Shown here piece by piece: positions 15,230-23,412 of a stretch of 64,000 nt of DNA. The first letter of the stretch is position 1. Each line of letters begins with the position of its first letter. Origin of the DNA: Micromonospora arborensis. GTDB taxonomy: Bacteria; Actinomycetota; Actinomycetes; Mycobacteriales; Micromonosporaceae. Both the position numbers and the translations under genes were made by a program. Under the pieces are notes generated by a model. It was not told the DNA's origin, searched no databases, and saw only the letters and a list, made by a program, of their open reading frames with translations. Where the stretch lies: the NCBI RefSeq assembly GCF_003205615.1, contig NZ_PYBV01000017.1:1-64000 (forward strand), written 5' to 3'.

Positions 15230-15583
15230 TTACGGCTTCCGGGTGCCGGCGGTCCCGATGGCGTTGGAATTGGTGCCGTCGGCCCGGTTGGCGCCCATGA
15301 CGAGCGCCACGATGCCGCCCGCGCAGCAGAGCAGGGTGAGCACGGCCGCGGTGACCGCGACGACCACGGCGGTCTTCTTGGCGGCGTTCGTCCGCGTCGG
15401 CGGCGGTGCGATGAGCGGATAGCCCGACACCCGGCCCACCGGGTGTCCGCCGCCAGCGTCCGGGTGCCCACCGCCGGCAACCGGGTACGCGGCGCCCGAG
15501 AACGGCGGCTGCGGTGTCGCCGCGAACGGATGGGTCGACGGCTCCGGGTTGGACTGCTGGCGATACTGCTGGGGGTGGGTCAC
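15230..15583 (-). CDS. small proline-rich single-span membrane protein
   Basis: The protein is 117 aa, GTG start, with AAGGAG just upstream. The first 60 residues are rich in Pro, Gln, His and Gly with tandem GGGHPDAGGGHPVG. One transmembrane segment follows (about 72-95, AVVVAVTAAVLTLLCCAGGIVALV) with a basic patch before it (RTNAAKKT), and a short tail. The architecture is common among actinobacterial proteins of unknown function. No partner gene is evident; the phosphopantetheinyl transferase gene upstream is in the same orientation but 204 bp away with nothing recognisable between. Confidence 0.7.
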   Translation of the reverse strand: MTHPQQYRQQSNPEPSTHPFAATPQPPFSGAAYPVAGGGHPDAGGGHPVGRVSGYPLIAPPPTRTNAAKKTAVVVAVTAAVLTLLCCAGGIVALVMGANRADGTNSNAIGTAGTRKP

Positions 15584-15787
15584 CGTACTCCTTGACGCCT
15601 CGGTACGTGCGGTTCGGGAACTCCGCCGACGCTACCGTGCGTGGCCGATCGTCCGGCCGTCGCGCTGGATCGCGTCTCACTGATGACGACGATGCGCCGG
15701 TACGGCCAGCCTGGACGCCGTCCGGTCGGAAACCGGCCGGCACAGTGGACGCGGTGGTCTACCCATCGCTGTCGGTGAGCACACCGG

Positions 15788-16444
15788 CTAGCGCAGGGAG
15801 AGTACGGCGGCGGTGCGGACCAGCCCGTCGGCGACCACGAAGCGGCCGCTTATCGATGCTGGCGGGTCGTCGACCCCCGCCGCGTCCACCTGGGCGGGCG
15901 CGATCCGAGCCGTGAACGTGCCCGCGTCCGGATCAAGATCGAGCCGGGCGTCGTGGAAATCCAACCAACTACCGACGACCGGGTACCAGACCTTGTAGAC
16001 GGTCTCCTTGGCACTGAACAGCACGACCGGCCAGTGGGTGCCGCTCGGCAGGCGGGCGCAGTTGGCCTCCTCCTCGGGCAGCAGCACGAGCCGGTTTACT
16101 CCTAGGCTGACCTCGCGGTGCTGCTCGGCGTCAATTCCGACGGACCGGACGTCGGTGGTGTGTGCGGCCGCGGCCGCGCAGTAGCCGATGGTGTGGGTGA
16201 TGGCACCGACCATCCCCGCCGGCCAGACCGGCGCGCGGTCGGCGGCGGCCGGCACGGCGGTCGGTGGGAGGCCGAGATCGGTGAGAGCCCTGCGGGCGCA
16301 GGCCCTCCCGGCAGCGAAGTCCCTGCGGCGGGTCGCAACGGCCCGCTCGCTGAGGCACGCCTGCTCGGCGGGGAGCAGCTCGCTGGTCCAGTCGGCCGGA
16401 CCGGCGACGGCCACCGCGACCGTCGACGGCAGCAGGTCACGCAT
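15788..16444 (-). CDS. 4'-phosphopantetheinyl transferase, Sfp/EntD type
   Basis: The protein is 218 aa. The two family motifs are present: SVGIDAE (101-107) with metal-binding Asp105 and Glu107, and FSAKETVYK (143-151) with the conserved K-E-x-x-x-K. GAITHTIGYCAAA (80-92) is the third conserved segment. The enzyme moves 4'-phosphopantetheine from CoA to a serine of carrier proteins in polyketide, nonribosomal peptide or siderophore synthesis. No carrier-protein gene lies in the window, so it probably serves clusters elsewhere. Both neighbours are unrelated. Confidence 0.9.
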   Translation of the reverse strand: MRDLLPSTVAVAVAGPADWTSELLPAEQACLSERAVATRRRDFAAGRACARRALTDLGLPPTAVPAAADRAPVWPAGMVGAITHTIGYCAAAAAHTTDVRSVGIDAEQHREVSLGVNRLVLLPEEEANCARLPSGTHWPVVLFSAKETVYKVWYPVVGSWLDFHDARLDLDPDAGTFTARIAPAQVDAAGVDDPPASISGRFVVADGLVRTAAVLSLR

Positions 16445-16645
16445 CGCTGCCGCCTACCGCTCGGTAGGAATGGAGCATCGGCTCAACCGTCAACTTTCCG
16501 ACTCCCACAACCGGTGAAGGTACCGGAAGGATGTAACACCGGAGGGCTGCGCGCCGCCCTCACTGATGGCTCCGGGGGGACCACCATCGAACACTGGCCG
16601 GGCACGACAGCCGGCCAGTCCCGTGGACATCTGGAAGGACGTGCG

Positions 16646-16915
16646 ATGACCGATGGTGCGGAACAGTCGGGGGTGCGGGCTGATGACCACGCCCCGAAGA
16701 CCCCCTGCTGGAGTTGCCGCTCCTGCGGTGACGAGTGGCCGTGCGCGACGAAACGCAGCCGGCTGCTGGCGGAGTACGGGGGTGACCGGGCGATGCTCAG
16801 CGTCTACCTGGGCTCCTGCCTCGCCGCCGCCACCGAGGATCTGCGCGCCGCCCCGGTGATGTCGCTACAGGACCGGTTCATCGGCTGGTTGCCCCGCAGC
16901 CCCCGGCGCAGCTGA
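16646..16915 (+). CDS. small cysteine-motif protein
   Basis: The protein is 89 aa with ATG at 16646 after GGAAGGACG. CWSCRSCGDEWPC holds four cysteines spaced C-x2-C-x2-C-x5-C, which could bind zinc. A helical part follows (KRSRLLAEYGGDRAMLSVYL) and the tail is basic (LPRSPRRS). Similar short proteins occur in many actinomycetes and are sometimes labelled flavin-reductase-like without clear grounds. The function is not known. A very stable terminator starts right after its stop codon. Confidence 0.75.
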   Translation: MTDGAEQSGVRADDHAPKTPCWSCRSCGDEWPCATKRSRLLAEYGGDRAMLSVYLGSCLAAATEDLRAAPVMSLQDRFIGWLPRSPRRS

Positions 16916-16953
16916 CCGCTGGTGGCCCCGCCGACGGGCGGGGCCACCAGCGG
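16916..16953. terminator. bidirectional terminator
   Basis: CCGCTGGTGGCCCCGCC (16916-16932) pairs perfectly over 17 bp with 16937-16953 around GACG. It separates the small cysteine-motif gene from the leftward gene ending at 16966. Confidence 0.85.
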
Positions 16954-16965
16954 GGCCGGACGGGT

Positions 16966-17748
16966 TCAGCGGCGCCGGGGCCGCCGGGTCACCGCGAAAC
17001 CGACGACGCCGCCCACGGCGGCGAGCACGCCGCCGATGCCGGTCCAGACCCAGCGCGAGCCGAGATCCGGCAACCAGTCCGCGAACGGGTCGCTCTCGTC
17101 GTCGGCCTCCGGGTCCACCGGGGGTACGGCGTTGAGCACGGTGCCCGCCTTGGTGTTCGGCACCAGCGGTGCGGCCAACTCGCCGTCGTCAGCCGAGGCG
17201 CCCCGGTCGGCGATGGTGCCGACCAGCAAATCCACGTCGATCGGCGCACCCAGATCCGGCTCCGGCAGGTCGATCACGGAGAGCCGGACGACGTACGTGC
17301 CGGGCAGCGGATCGGCCGACCAGGGCTCCGCCCACGGTCGTACCTCGCGCAGCGTGCAGCCCAGCGCCACGCTCGTCGCCGTCGCGTCCACGGTGGGGGT
17401 CTGCGCCCCTGCGGTGCACGCCTGGCGTCGGCGCAACCCGTCGAAGACGTCGACCGTCCAGGTGGAGGCCCCGCTGCGCCCCTTCGGGAAGGTGACGGTG
17501 GCATTGATCTCGTGCACCTGACCGGCCGTCGCCGGGAACGACCAGTAGAGGTGGTCGCCGATCGAGGCGTCGACCCGTACCGGTTGCCCGGCGGTGATCG
17601 GGGTCGCGGTGAGGAACGACGTGCCGGCCCGGTTCACCGGCGTTGCGCCGGGGGAGGGCGTCGGGGCGGCGACGGCCGCGGTGGGGAGCAGCGCGGCCCC
17701 GCCAGCGGCGAGCAGCGCCGCCAGCGACCGGAACAGTGCGGTACGCAT
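16966..17748 (-). CDS. secreted, membrane-anchored partner of the VWA protein
   Basis: The protein is 260 aa. The ATG at 17748 shares one base with the stop of the VWA gene (TGATG), with GGAGGGAG upstream, so the two are translationally coupled. It has a Sec signal (MRTALFRSLAALLAAGGAALL, ending near AAVAA), an exported region with DHLYWSFPATAGQVHEI and one C-terminal transmembrane segment (RWVWTGIGGVLAAVGGVVGFAV) followed by TRRPRRR. The middle resembles the second half of the VWA gene product (strands around PGTYVVRLSV). It probably forms a cell-surface complex with the VWA protein; its ligand is unknown. Confidence 0.75.
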   Translation of the reverse strand: MRTALFRSLAALLAAGGAALLPTAAVAAPTPSPGATPVNRAGTSFLTATPITAGQPVRVDASIGDHLYWSFPATAGQVHEINATVTFPKGRSGASTWTVDVFDGLRRRQACTAGAQTPTVDATATSVALGCTLREVRPWAEPWSADPLPGTYVVRLSVIDLPEPDLGAPIDVDLLVGTIADRGASADDGELAAPLVPNTKAGTVLNAVPPVDPEADDESDPFADWLPDLGSRWVWTGIGGVLAAVGGVVGFAVTRRPRRR

Positions 17749-19055
17749 CAGTTCTCCCTCCAGGTGGCGACCCACCAGCGGGTGAGCAGGCCGGCGAGCA
17801 GACCGGTGATCAGTCCGGCGATGGTGAGCAGGGCGAGCAGCACCCAGCCCCGGCCGAGGTCTGGTCCGTCCGGTGCGGGTGCGGCGGCGACCACGTCGAT
17901 GGTCAGCTCCACCGGCATGCCCGGGGTCGCTGCCGTGCCGGGGCGGGGGGCGAACGAGTTGCTGACCACCAGGCAGACGGTGCTGGGTTCGACGACCGCG
18001 GCGGCGGTCTCCTCGGCTTCAGCGGCATCCTCGTCATCGGCGGTGGCCGACCAGCGCAGCCCGGCGGAGAGCACGTCGGCCCGCCCGCTGCCGGCGTCCG
18101 CGCCGCGGACCAGCTCTCGACCGTCCGCCGCGGTGGCCCGCAGCAGCACGCCGTAGTCCCGGTTCACGGGCCGGTCCAGCGCCATGCTGACCGACGCCCG
18201 AAGCTCCTGCCCGGGGCGTACCGGCACTCGGTAGTAGCGGTGCTCGGAGAACGCCTCCCGGTCGGCGTACACGCCGGGGGCGAGCAGCGGCGCCGCAGCG
18301 CAGGCGTTCGCGCCGCCGACAACGGTCGGGGCCGCGGTGTACGTGTCGCCGGCCCGCTCGACGAGTTGCTTGATCCGGTCGGTCAGCTCGTCGGCGCTCT
18401 GCGCGGCGGTGTAGGTGCCGCCGGTCGCGCTGGCGATGCAGAGCAGTTGCCGGCGGACCTTCTCGTCCGGGGCCAGGCCGAGGGTGTCGACGACCAGGCT
18501 GGTGCCCTGGGCGGCGAGTTCCCGGGCCACCTCGCACGGGTCGGGCGGGGCGCAGGTGTCCTCGCCGTCGGTGATCAGCACGATCCGCCGGGTGGTGGCC
18601 CCGGTGCCCAGGTCCTGTGCGGCGGAGCGCAGTGCGAGGCCGACCGGTGTGAACCCGGTCGGCCGCAGCGTCGCCACGGCGGCCTTGGCTGCGGACCGGT
18701 CCACCGGGCCGACCGGCACGATCTGCTGCGTGTCCTGGCAGCCGACCTTCTTGTCCTTGCCGCGGTAGGTCGCGCCGAGCACCCGGATGCCGAGCTGGGT
18801 CTGCTCCGGCAGGGCGTCCACCACCTCGTTGAAGGCTTGCTGGGCCACCGAGATCCGGCTGCGTCCGTCGATGTCGGCGGCGCCCATCGAGCCGCTGACG
18901 TCAAGCACCAGCTCGACCCGGGGAGGCTCCGGCACCGGCTCCTCGTTGGCCTGCGCCGGGACCGGCCCGGCCAGTGCGGTGGTCGCCAACAGTCCGCAGA
19001 GGACGGCCGCCGATCGTCTGAAGTTGATCACGGCCCGCAGTGTAGTGAGATCCAC
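17748..19055 (-). CDS. secreted von Willebrand factor A domain protein
   Basis: The protein is 435 aa from GTG 19055; a GTG at 19031 is an alternative, and neither has a good ribosome site. A signal peptide ends near VPAQA. The VWA domain starts at about 47 and has the MIDAS motif DVSGSMG (52-58), TGFTPVGLAL and ITDGEDTC. After about residue 220 an exported domain with paired cysteines follows. A C-terminal transmembrane helix (WVLLALLTIAGLITGLLAGLL) anchors it, with a short basic tail. VWA proteins bind partners through a metal ion. It forms an operon with the coupled downstream gene. Confidence 0.85.
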   Translation of the reverse strand: MDLTTLRAVINFRRSAAVLCGLLATTALAGPVPAQANEEPVPEPPRVELVLDVSGSMGAADIDGRSRISVAQQAFNEVVDALPEQTQLGIRVLGATYRGKDKKVGCQDTQQIVPVGPVDRSAAKAAVATLRPTGFTPVGLALRSAAQDLGTGATTRRIVLITDGEDTCAPPDPCEVARELAAQGTSLVVDTLGLAPDEKVRRQLLCIASATGGTYTAAQSADELTDRIKQLVERAGDTYTAAPTVVGGANACAAAPLLAPGVYADREAFSEHRYYRVPVRPGQELRASVSMALDRPVNRDYGVLLRATAADGRELVRGADAGSGRADVLSAGLRWSATADDEDAAEAEETAAAVVEPSTVCLVVSNSFAPRPGTAATPGMPVELTIDVVAAAPAPDGPDLGRGWVLLALLTIAGLITGLLAGLLTRWWVATWREN

Positions 19056-19400
19056 TTTGGATGATCACTTGGGTCGGTCCGGCTCGTCCCCGCCTGGCGC
19101 CTCCGACCAGCCCGGCGACCACCTCTGGCCGGCCGGTCTCGCGCTCTGGGTCCACGCCAGGTCACCCTCGGTCAACTGCCCCATAGCAAACATCGCCCCG
19201 GTCGGCATCCGTCGGAAATCTGACTCAAGTCGACCCGTTGTGCCGGTGGTGCGCGGTGGTTAAGCTCTTCATGCGCGCCCCAATCGCCCGCTTCCCCCGT
19301 GGCAGGCGATCGGGGCGCGCGTCTTTGTCAAAAGGGCCCGCACGCTTCAGGCGTGCGGGCCCTTTTCCGTCGCGCTATGCGGCGCGTCGCCTGTCGGTGC
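19056..19400. other. 345-bp gap with two stacked hairpins
   Basis: No gene is supportable. The left half (19056-19272) is the upstream region of the VWA gene with no evident promoter. A 16-bp stem with one mismatch lies at 19273-19320 (GCGCGCCCCAATCGCC against 19305-19320) and is followed by GTCTTTGTC. The terminator of the mannosyltransferase gene follows 10 bp later. The first hairpin has no obvious gene to terminate, so a short RNA is possible. Confidence 0.5.
19330..19366. terminator. terminator of the mannosyltransferase gene
   Basis: AAAAGGGCCCGCACGC (19330-19345) pairs perfectly over 16 bp with 19351-19366 around TTCAG. Either strand gives a T-run, so it can act in both directions. 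It lies 35 bp beyond the stop at 19401. Confidence 0.9.
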
Positions 19401-21116
19401 TTATATCCACCGACCGTCGAGCCACATCCGGGACAGCCAGTCCGAGTATGGGAGCAGCTTACCGACGAAGATCGGATAGAAGTACGCGAAGCAGAGCCCC
19501 ACCAGCAGCACGTACGCCCCCGCCGCCACGCTGCCCACCAGTCGGCGTTCGTAACTCGGGTCACCGGGCACCAGCGGCGCCACCTCACCCACGTCACCCC
19601 CGGCGGGTGCGATCAACGCGCCCAACACGTACACCACGGCCAACACCAGGAAGGGCACCGCCGGGGCGGCATAGAACGCGAACATCGTGCGGCCCTGGAG
19701 GGCGAAGGCGAACCACGGCAGCAGCCCGGCGGCCACGCTCAGCAGGATCGCGCCGGCCCGCCAGTCCCGACGGGCCAGGCCCAGCCAGGCCAGCGCCACC
19801 AGGGCGGGCAGGAACGACCACCAGAGCAGCGGGGTGCCCAGCAGCAGGATCTCGGAGGCACAGGTCGGCTCGCCGCAGGCGCCGTCACCGGACCAGTAGA
19901 AGGCCACCGGCCGGCCGAGCAGCAACCACTGCCACGGCCACGACTGGTACTTGTGTGCGTCGTCGAGCTGGGCGTGGAAGCCGTACGCCGCCCGGTGGTA
20001 CTCGAAGAGGTTGATCAGCGGGCCGATCACCGGGCGGTCACTGAGCGAAGCGGTCGCATAGTGGGGAGACGACGCGAGCCGGTAGTAGCCGTCGTCGGTG
20101 AGCAGCCAGCCCGACCAGGTGGCGAGGTAGGTGCCCAGCATCAGCACGCCGGCGAGCACCAGCCAGGGCAGCTCGTCGAGCAGGGTGTCCCGCCAGGGCC
20201 GGCGGACCCCCGCCGAGCGGCGGACGCCGACCTCCCAGAAAATCACCAGCAGTGCGAAGACCGGTACGAAATACAGGGCGCTCCACTTGACCGCGCAGGC
20301 GCAGCCGATCAGCACCCCGGCCGCCAACCGCCACCACGGCCAGGTGCGCCAACCGGTCGGGGGTCGGCCGGCTCGGCCCGGCCGGCTCGGGTCGAGCCCG
20401 TCGTCCAGCGCCCGCGCCCAGCGTCGGCGGCGGGCGTCCCGGTCGAGCACCAACGCGCCGAACGCGGCCAGCACGAAGAAGAGCAGGAAGATGTCGAGCA
20501 GCGCCGCGCGGGACAGCACCAGGTGGAAGCCGTCCAGGGCGAGCAGCAGGCCGGCGGCGCAGCCGAGCACCGTCGAGCGGAACATCCGCCGGCCGATGCG
20601 GACCAGCAGCAAGACCGACAGGGTGCCGACCACGGCCGCCGAGAACCGCCAGCCGAACTCCGGTGCGGTGGTCATCAGGTGCCCGGGGACGGAGACCTTC
20701 GAGTCGGCGTCCTGATAGCCGAAGGCCCACTCGCCGAGGCCGATCAACCACTTGCCCAGCGGTGGATGCACCACGTACGACGGGACGTTGTCCTTGTAGT
20801 TCCACTCGACGCCCCGGCTGATCAGCCCGTAGCCGTCCTTGGCGTAATAGGTTTCGTCGAAGATCTTGCCCTTCGGGCTGGACAGCCCGACGAAGCGCAG
20901 AATCGCCGCGATGGCCACCACCACCGCCGTGGCCAACCAGGAGAGTCGGTCCAGTTGGCTGTCGACGGTGGCGAACCGCCGCCGGACCAGGGCGGGCAGA
21001 CCGCCGCCAGCGGCGGGCGGTGCCGTCGGCTCCTGGTCGGGACTCGGCTCGCCCGTCACCTCGACCATCTTGGCAGGATCGGCGCTCGGGCTCTGCGCTG
21101 TCGACGCACTCGTCAC
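19401..21116 (-). CDS. protein O-mannosyltransferase (PMT/GT39 family)
   Basis: About 571 aa from GTG 21116; ATG 21068 is an alternative and neither ribosome site is strong. The first extracytoplasmic loop has GKIFDETYYAKDGYG, the DE pair essential in PMT enzymes, then VHPPLGKWLIGLGEW. About ten transmembrane segments follow, including LLLVRIGRRMF and LFFVLAAFGALVL. The enzyme uses polyprenyl-phosphate mannose to mannosylate Ser/Thr of exported proteins, as in Mycobacterium and Streptomyces. It diverges from rsmI over an 84-bp gap, an arrangement common in actinobacteria. Confidence 0.9.
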   Translation of the reverse strand: MTSASTAQSPSADPAKMVEVTGEPSPDQEPTAPPAAGGGLPALVRRRFATVDSQLDRLSWLATAVVVAIAAILRFVGLSSPKGKIFDETYYAKDGYGLISRGVEWNYKDNVPSYVVHPPLGKWLIGLGEWAFGYQDADSKVSVPGHLMTTAPEFGWRFSAAVVGTLSVLLLVRIGRRMFRSTVLGCAAGLLLALDGFHLVLSRAALLDIFLLFFVLAAFGALVLDRDARRRRWARALDDGLDPSRPGRAGRPPTGWRTWPWWRLAAGVLIGCACAVKWSALYFVPVFALLVIFWEVGVRRSAGVRRPWRDTLLDELPWLVLAGVLMLGTYLATWSGWLLTDDGYYRLASSPHYATASLSDRPVIGPLINLFEYHRAAYGFHAQLDDAHKYQSWPWQWLLLGRPVAFYWSGDGACGEPTCASEILLLGTPLLWWSFLPALVALAWLGLARRDWRAGAILLSVAAGLLPWFAFALQGRTMFAFYAAPAVPFLVLAVVYVLGALIAPAGGDVGEVAPLVPGDPSYERRLVGSVAAGAYVLLVGLCFAYFYPIFVGKLLPYSDWLSRMWLDGRWI

Positions 21117-21200
21117 CCGGCGATCGTAGGCTGCCAAGGTGCCCGGTGGCGTCCGTCGTCCCTGATACCGGTACCAACTGTCGATGAAGGAGACGAATTC

Positions 21201-22049
21201 GTGGGTGAAATGTCCGAAGTTGGGCGCCTGATCCTGCTCGGTGCCCCGCTCGGCAACCCCGCCGACGCCTCGGCCCGATTCCGGGAGGTGCTGGTCAGCG
21301 CCGACGTGGTCGCGGCCGAGGACACGCGCCGACTCACCCGGCTGGCCCGCGATCTCGACATCACCGTCGGCGGTCGGATCGTCTCCTACTTCGAGGGCAA
21401 CGAGGAGCGGCGCACGCCCGAGTTGGTCGAGGTCATCCTCGGCGGGTACGTGGTGGCGTTGGTCACCGACGGCGGGATGCCGAGCGTCTCCGACCCCGGC
21501 TACCGGCTGGTCCGGGCCGCGTTGGAGGTCGGGGCGCCGATCACCGTCGCCCCCGGGCCCAGTGCGGTCACCACCGCACTGGCCGTCTCCGGGCTGCCCT
21601 GCGACCGGTTCTGCTTCGAGGGCTTCCTGCCCCGCACCCCGGGCGGCCGCCGATCCCGGCTGCGCGCGCTCGCCGCCGAGGAGCGAACCCTGGTCTTCTT
21701 CGAGGCGCCGCACCGGATCGGTGCGGCGCTCACCGACCTGGCCGACACGTTCGGCGCGGACCGGCCGGCCGCACTCTGCCGCGAGCTCACCAAGACCTAC
21801 GAGGAGGTGCTCCGCCGGCCGCTTGGCGAACTGGCCCGGTGGGCCGCCGAGGGGGACCCGCGTGGAGAGATCACCCTCGTCGTGGCCGGCGCACCGGTGA
21901 CCGCCCCGGAACGCCCCGACGACGAGACCCTTCGCGCGGCGGTCGCCGAGCGGGAGGCCGCCGGCCGGTCCCGCCGGGACGCCATCACCGACGTCGCCAC
22001 CGAGTACGCGCTGCGCCGCCGGGACGTCTACACGATCGTGCACAGCTGA
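21201..22049 (+). CDS. rsmI: 16S rRNA 2'-O-ribose C1402 methyltransferase RsmI
   Basis: The protein is 282 aa. GTG 21201 is taken as the start because AAGGAG lies 8 nt before it; the ATG at 21210 is next. Motifs of the tetrapyrrole-methylase fold are present: LILLGAPLGNPAD, ADVVAAEDTRRL, VALVTDGGMPSVSDPGYRLV, GPSAVTTALAVSGL, FEGFLPRTPGGRRSRL and FFEAPHRI. The enzyme methylates the ribose of C1402 in the 30S decoding centre using S-adenosylmethionine. The C-terminal helix region (RRRDVYTIVHS) is complete. Confidence 0.95.
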   Translation: MGEMSEVGRLILLGAPLGNPADASARFREVLVSADVVAAEDTRRLTRLARDLDITVGGRIVSYFEGNEERRTPELVEVILGGYVVALVTDGGMPSVSDPGYRLVRAALEVGAPITVAPGPSAVTTALAVSGLPCDRFCFEGFLPRTPGGRRSRLRALAAEERTLVFFEAPHRIGAALTDLADTFGADRPAALCRELTKTYEEVLRRPLGELARWAAEGDPRGEITLVVAGAPVTAPERPDDETLRAAVAEREAAGRSRRDAITDVATEYALRRRDVYTIVHS

Positions 22050-22113
22050 CCGACGCTCCTAGACGAGTAATTCCTAACCCTGGTTGGGGGCCTCGTGAGG
22101 GCGGATGCGGTAG

Positions 22114-22163
22114 TGAGCGGTATACCTCAGGGTCATATTCATACCTCTGAGGTATACCGCTCA
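22114..22163. terminator. 17-bp hairpin after rsmI
   Basis: TGAGCGGTATACCTCAG (22114-22130) pairs perfectly with 22147-22163 around a 16-nt AT-rich loop. It lies between rsmI and the leftward gene ending at 22217, so it can serve both. The stem is unusually AT-rich for this genome and contains GTATAC; ATACCTC occurs in the left arm and again in the loop. Confidence 0.8.
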
Positions 22164-22216
22164 ACAGCACATCGACATGGCGGCCAGCCTGGGCCTGTGC
22201 CCGTCGGCCGGCGGGT

Positions 22217-23263
22217 TCACCAGGCGGCGACCAGGAAGCCGACGGTGATCAGCGCCGGGCCGGCGATGGCGGCGGCCACGGCCCAGCGGCGGTGCCGGCG
22301 GCCGGGCAGCCGGGCCGACCCGGTCCACCGGACGATGCCGGCGGTGCAGGCCAGCACCGCCAGCAGGCCGGGCAGCCAGCGCAGGTGCCGGCCCAGCCCG
22401 GCGTCCGCGTACGCGGTGCCGCTGTCCGGGCCGGTCATCCGGGCCGTCAGCCGTGCACCGGCCACGTCCCCTCCGGCGGGCACGCCGCTGACCTTCACAC
22501 CGTGCGCGATGAACCGCCCGTCCTCCGCGGTGAAGATCCCCCGGCACCGCTGGGTGAGCCCGCCGCCGGTGCAGTCGTCGATCACCACCGTGCCCACCCG
22601 GGCATGCCCGACCGCGAGCCAGAACGGGCCGGCGCTGACCCAGGCGAAGAAGGCCGCGACCAGGCTCAGCACCACCAGCGCGGCGAGCCCGGGCAGCGGA
22701 TCCGGCGGTGGGGCCGGACGGCTCGGGGACCGGCGCCCCGGCCACCGGAAGCTGCGGTCCCGCTCCGGTGGGGGGTCCTCCCGGACCGGGGTGCCGTCCC
22801 AGTGCACCTGCTCGATCGGTGCCCAGAAGACGCTGTCGTCGTCCGGTGTGTCACCGGCGGGCCGCTGATCGGAGTGTCGGCGGCTCTGCTGTCGGACGGG
22901 CACCCGACTCGGCACCGCGTCCACCGGTGCCCCGGTGGTCGGCTCCACCTCGACGGCCTCACCGCTGGCCTGCGCGGCGGCGGGTCCCGAGTCGGCAGCC
23001 CGTCCCGATGCGGCCGGCTCTTCCTCCGGCCGACCGGCGTCCGGCCCGGGGTTGCTGCTCGGCCGTGGATCGGGGCTCGGCCGTGGGGTGGGGCTCGGTC
23101 GCTGTGCCGGACCCGGGTCGATGCCGGGCACCAACCGGGGCTGGGGAGCGACCCCGGCACTGCGGGGCGCGGCGGGCTCGGGGCCGGGGTCGTCGCCGAC
23201 CGCCGGCCCGGTGGGACGGTCCTCGTGGTCCCGTGCCGCTCGTCTGCCAGTCACGAGGTTCAT
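22217..23263 (-). CDS. membrane protein with long disordered Pro/Arg-rich N-terminus
   Basis: The protein is 348 aa from ATG 23263; the frame extends further upstream without signs of coding, and no ribosome site is clear. Residues 1-220 are low-complexity with repeats such as PSPTPRPSPDPRPSSNPGP, probably disordered. Four transmembrane segments follow (starting GLAALVVLSLVAAFFAWVSAG), with an exported loop holding two cysteines (VVIDDCTGGGLTQRCRGIF) between the first and second. The loop looks like a DUF3592-type domain, which is uncertain. It diverges from metG. Function unknown. Confidence 0.7.
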   Translation of the reverse strand: MNLVTGRRAARDHEDRPTGPAVGDDPGPEPAAPRSAGVAPQPRLVPGIDPGPAQRPSPTPRPSPDPRPSSNPGPDAGRPEEEPAASGRAADSGPAAAQASGEAVEVEPTTGAPVDAVPSRVPVRQQSRRHSDQRPAGDTPDDDSVFWAPIEQVHWDGTPVREDPPPERDRSFRWPGRRSPSRPAPPPDPLPGLAALVVLSLVAAFFAWVSAGPFWLAVGHARVGTVVIDDCTGGGLTQRCRGIFTAEDGRFIAHGVKVSGVPAGGDVAGARLTARMTGPDSGTAYADAGLGRHLRWLPGLLAVLACTAGIVRWTGSARLPGRRHRRWAVAAAIAGPALITVGFLVAAW

Positions 23264-23412
23264 TGCACACCGGTCGAGGAGGCGGAATGGGCAGCTGAGC
23301 CGCGTGTCGGCGACAAATCGGACCAACGGGCGGGGTGGTCGGACCGGTCCGCCTGCCCGGCACCCCCCATTGGTTCGCGGATGCCCCGGACGGGTCACTA
23401 GGCTTGCTGCTC

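Noticed and set aside
19299..21180. Very long rightward open frame opposite the mannosyltransferase gene, continuous with rsmI
   Set aside because: The leftward PMT motifs are clear; the frame only becomes real from the rsmI start at 21201.
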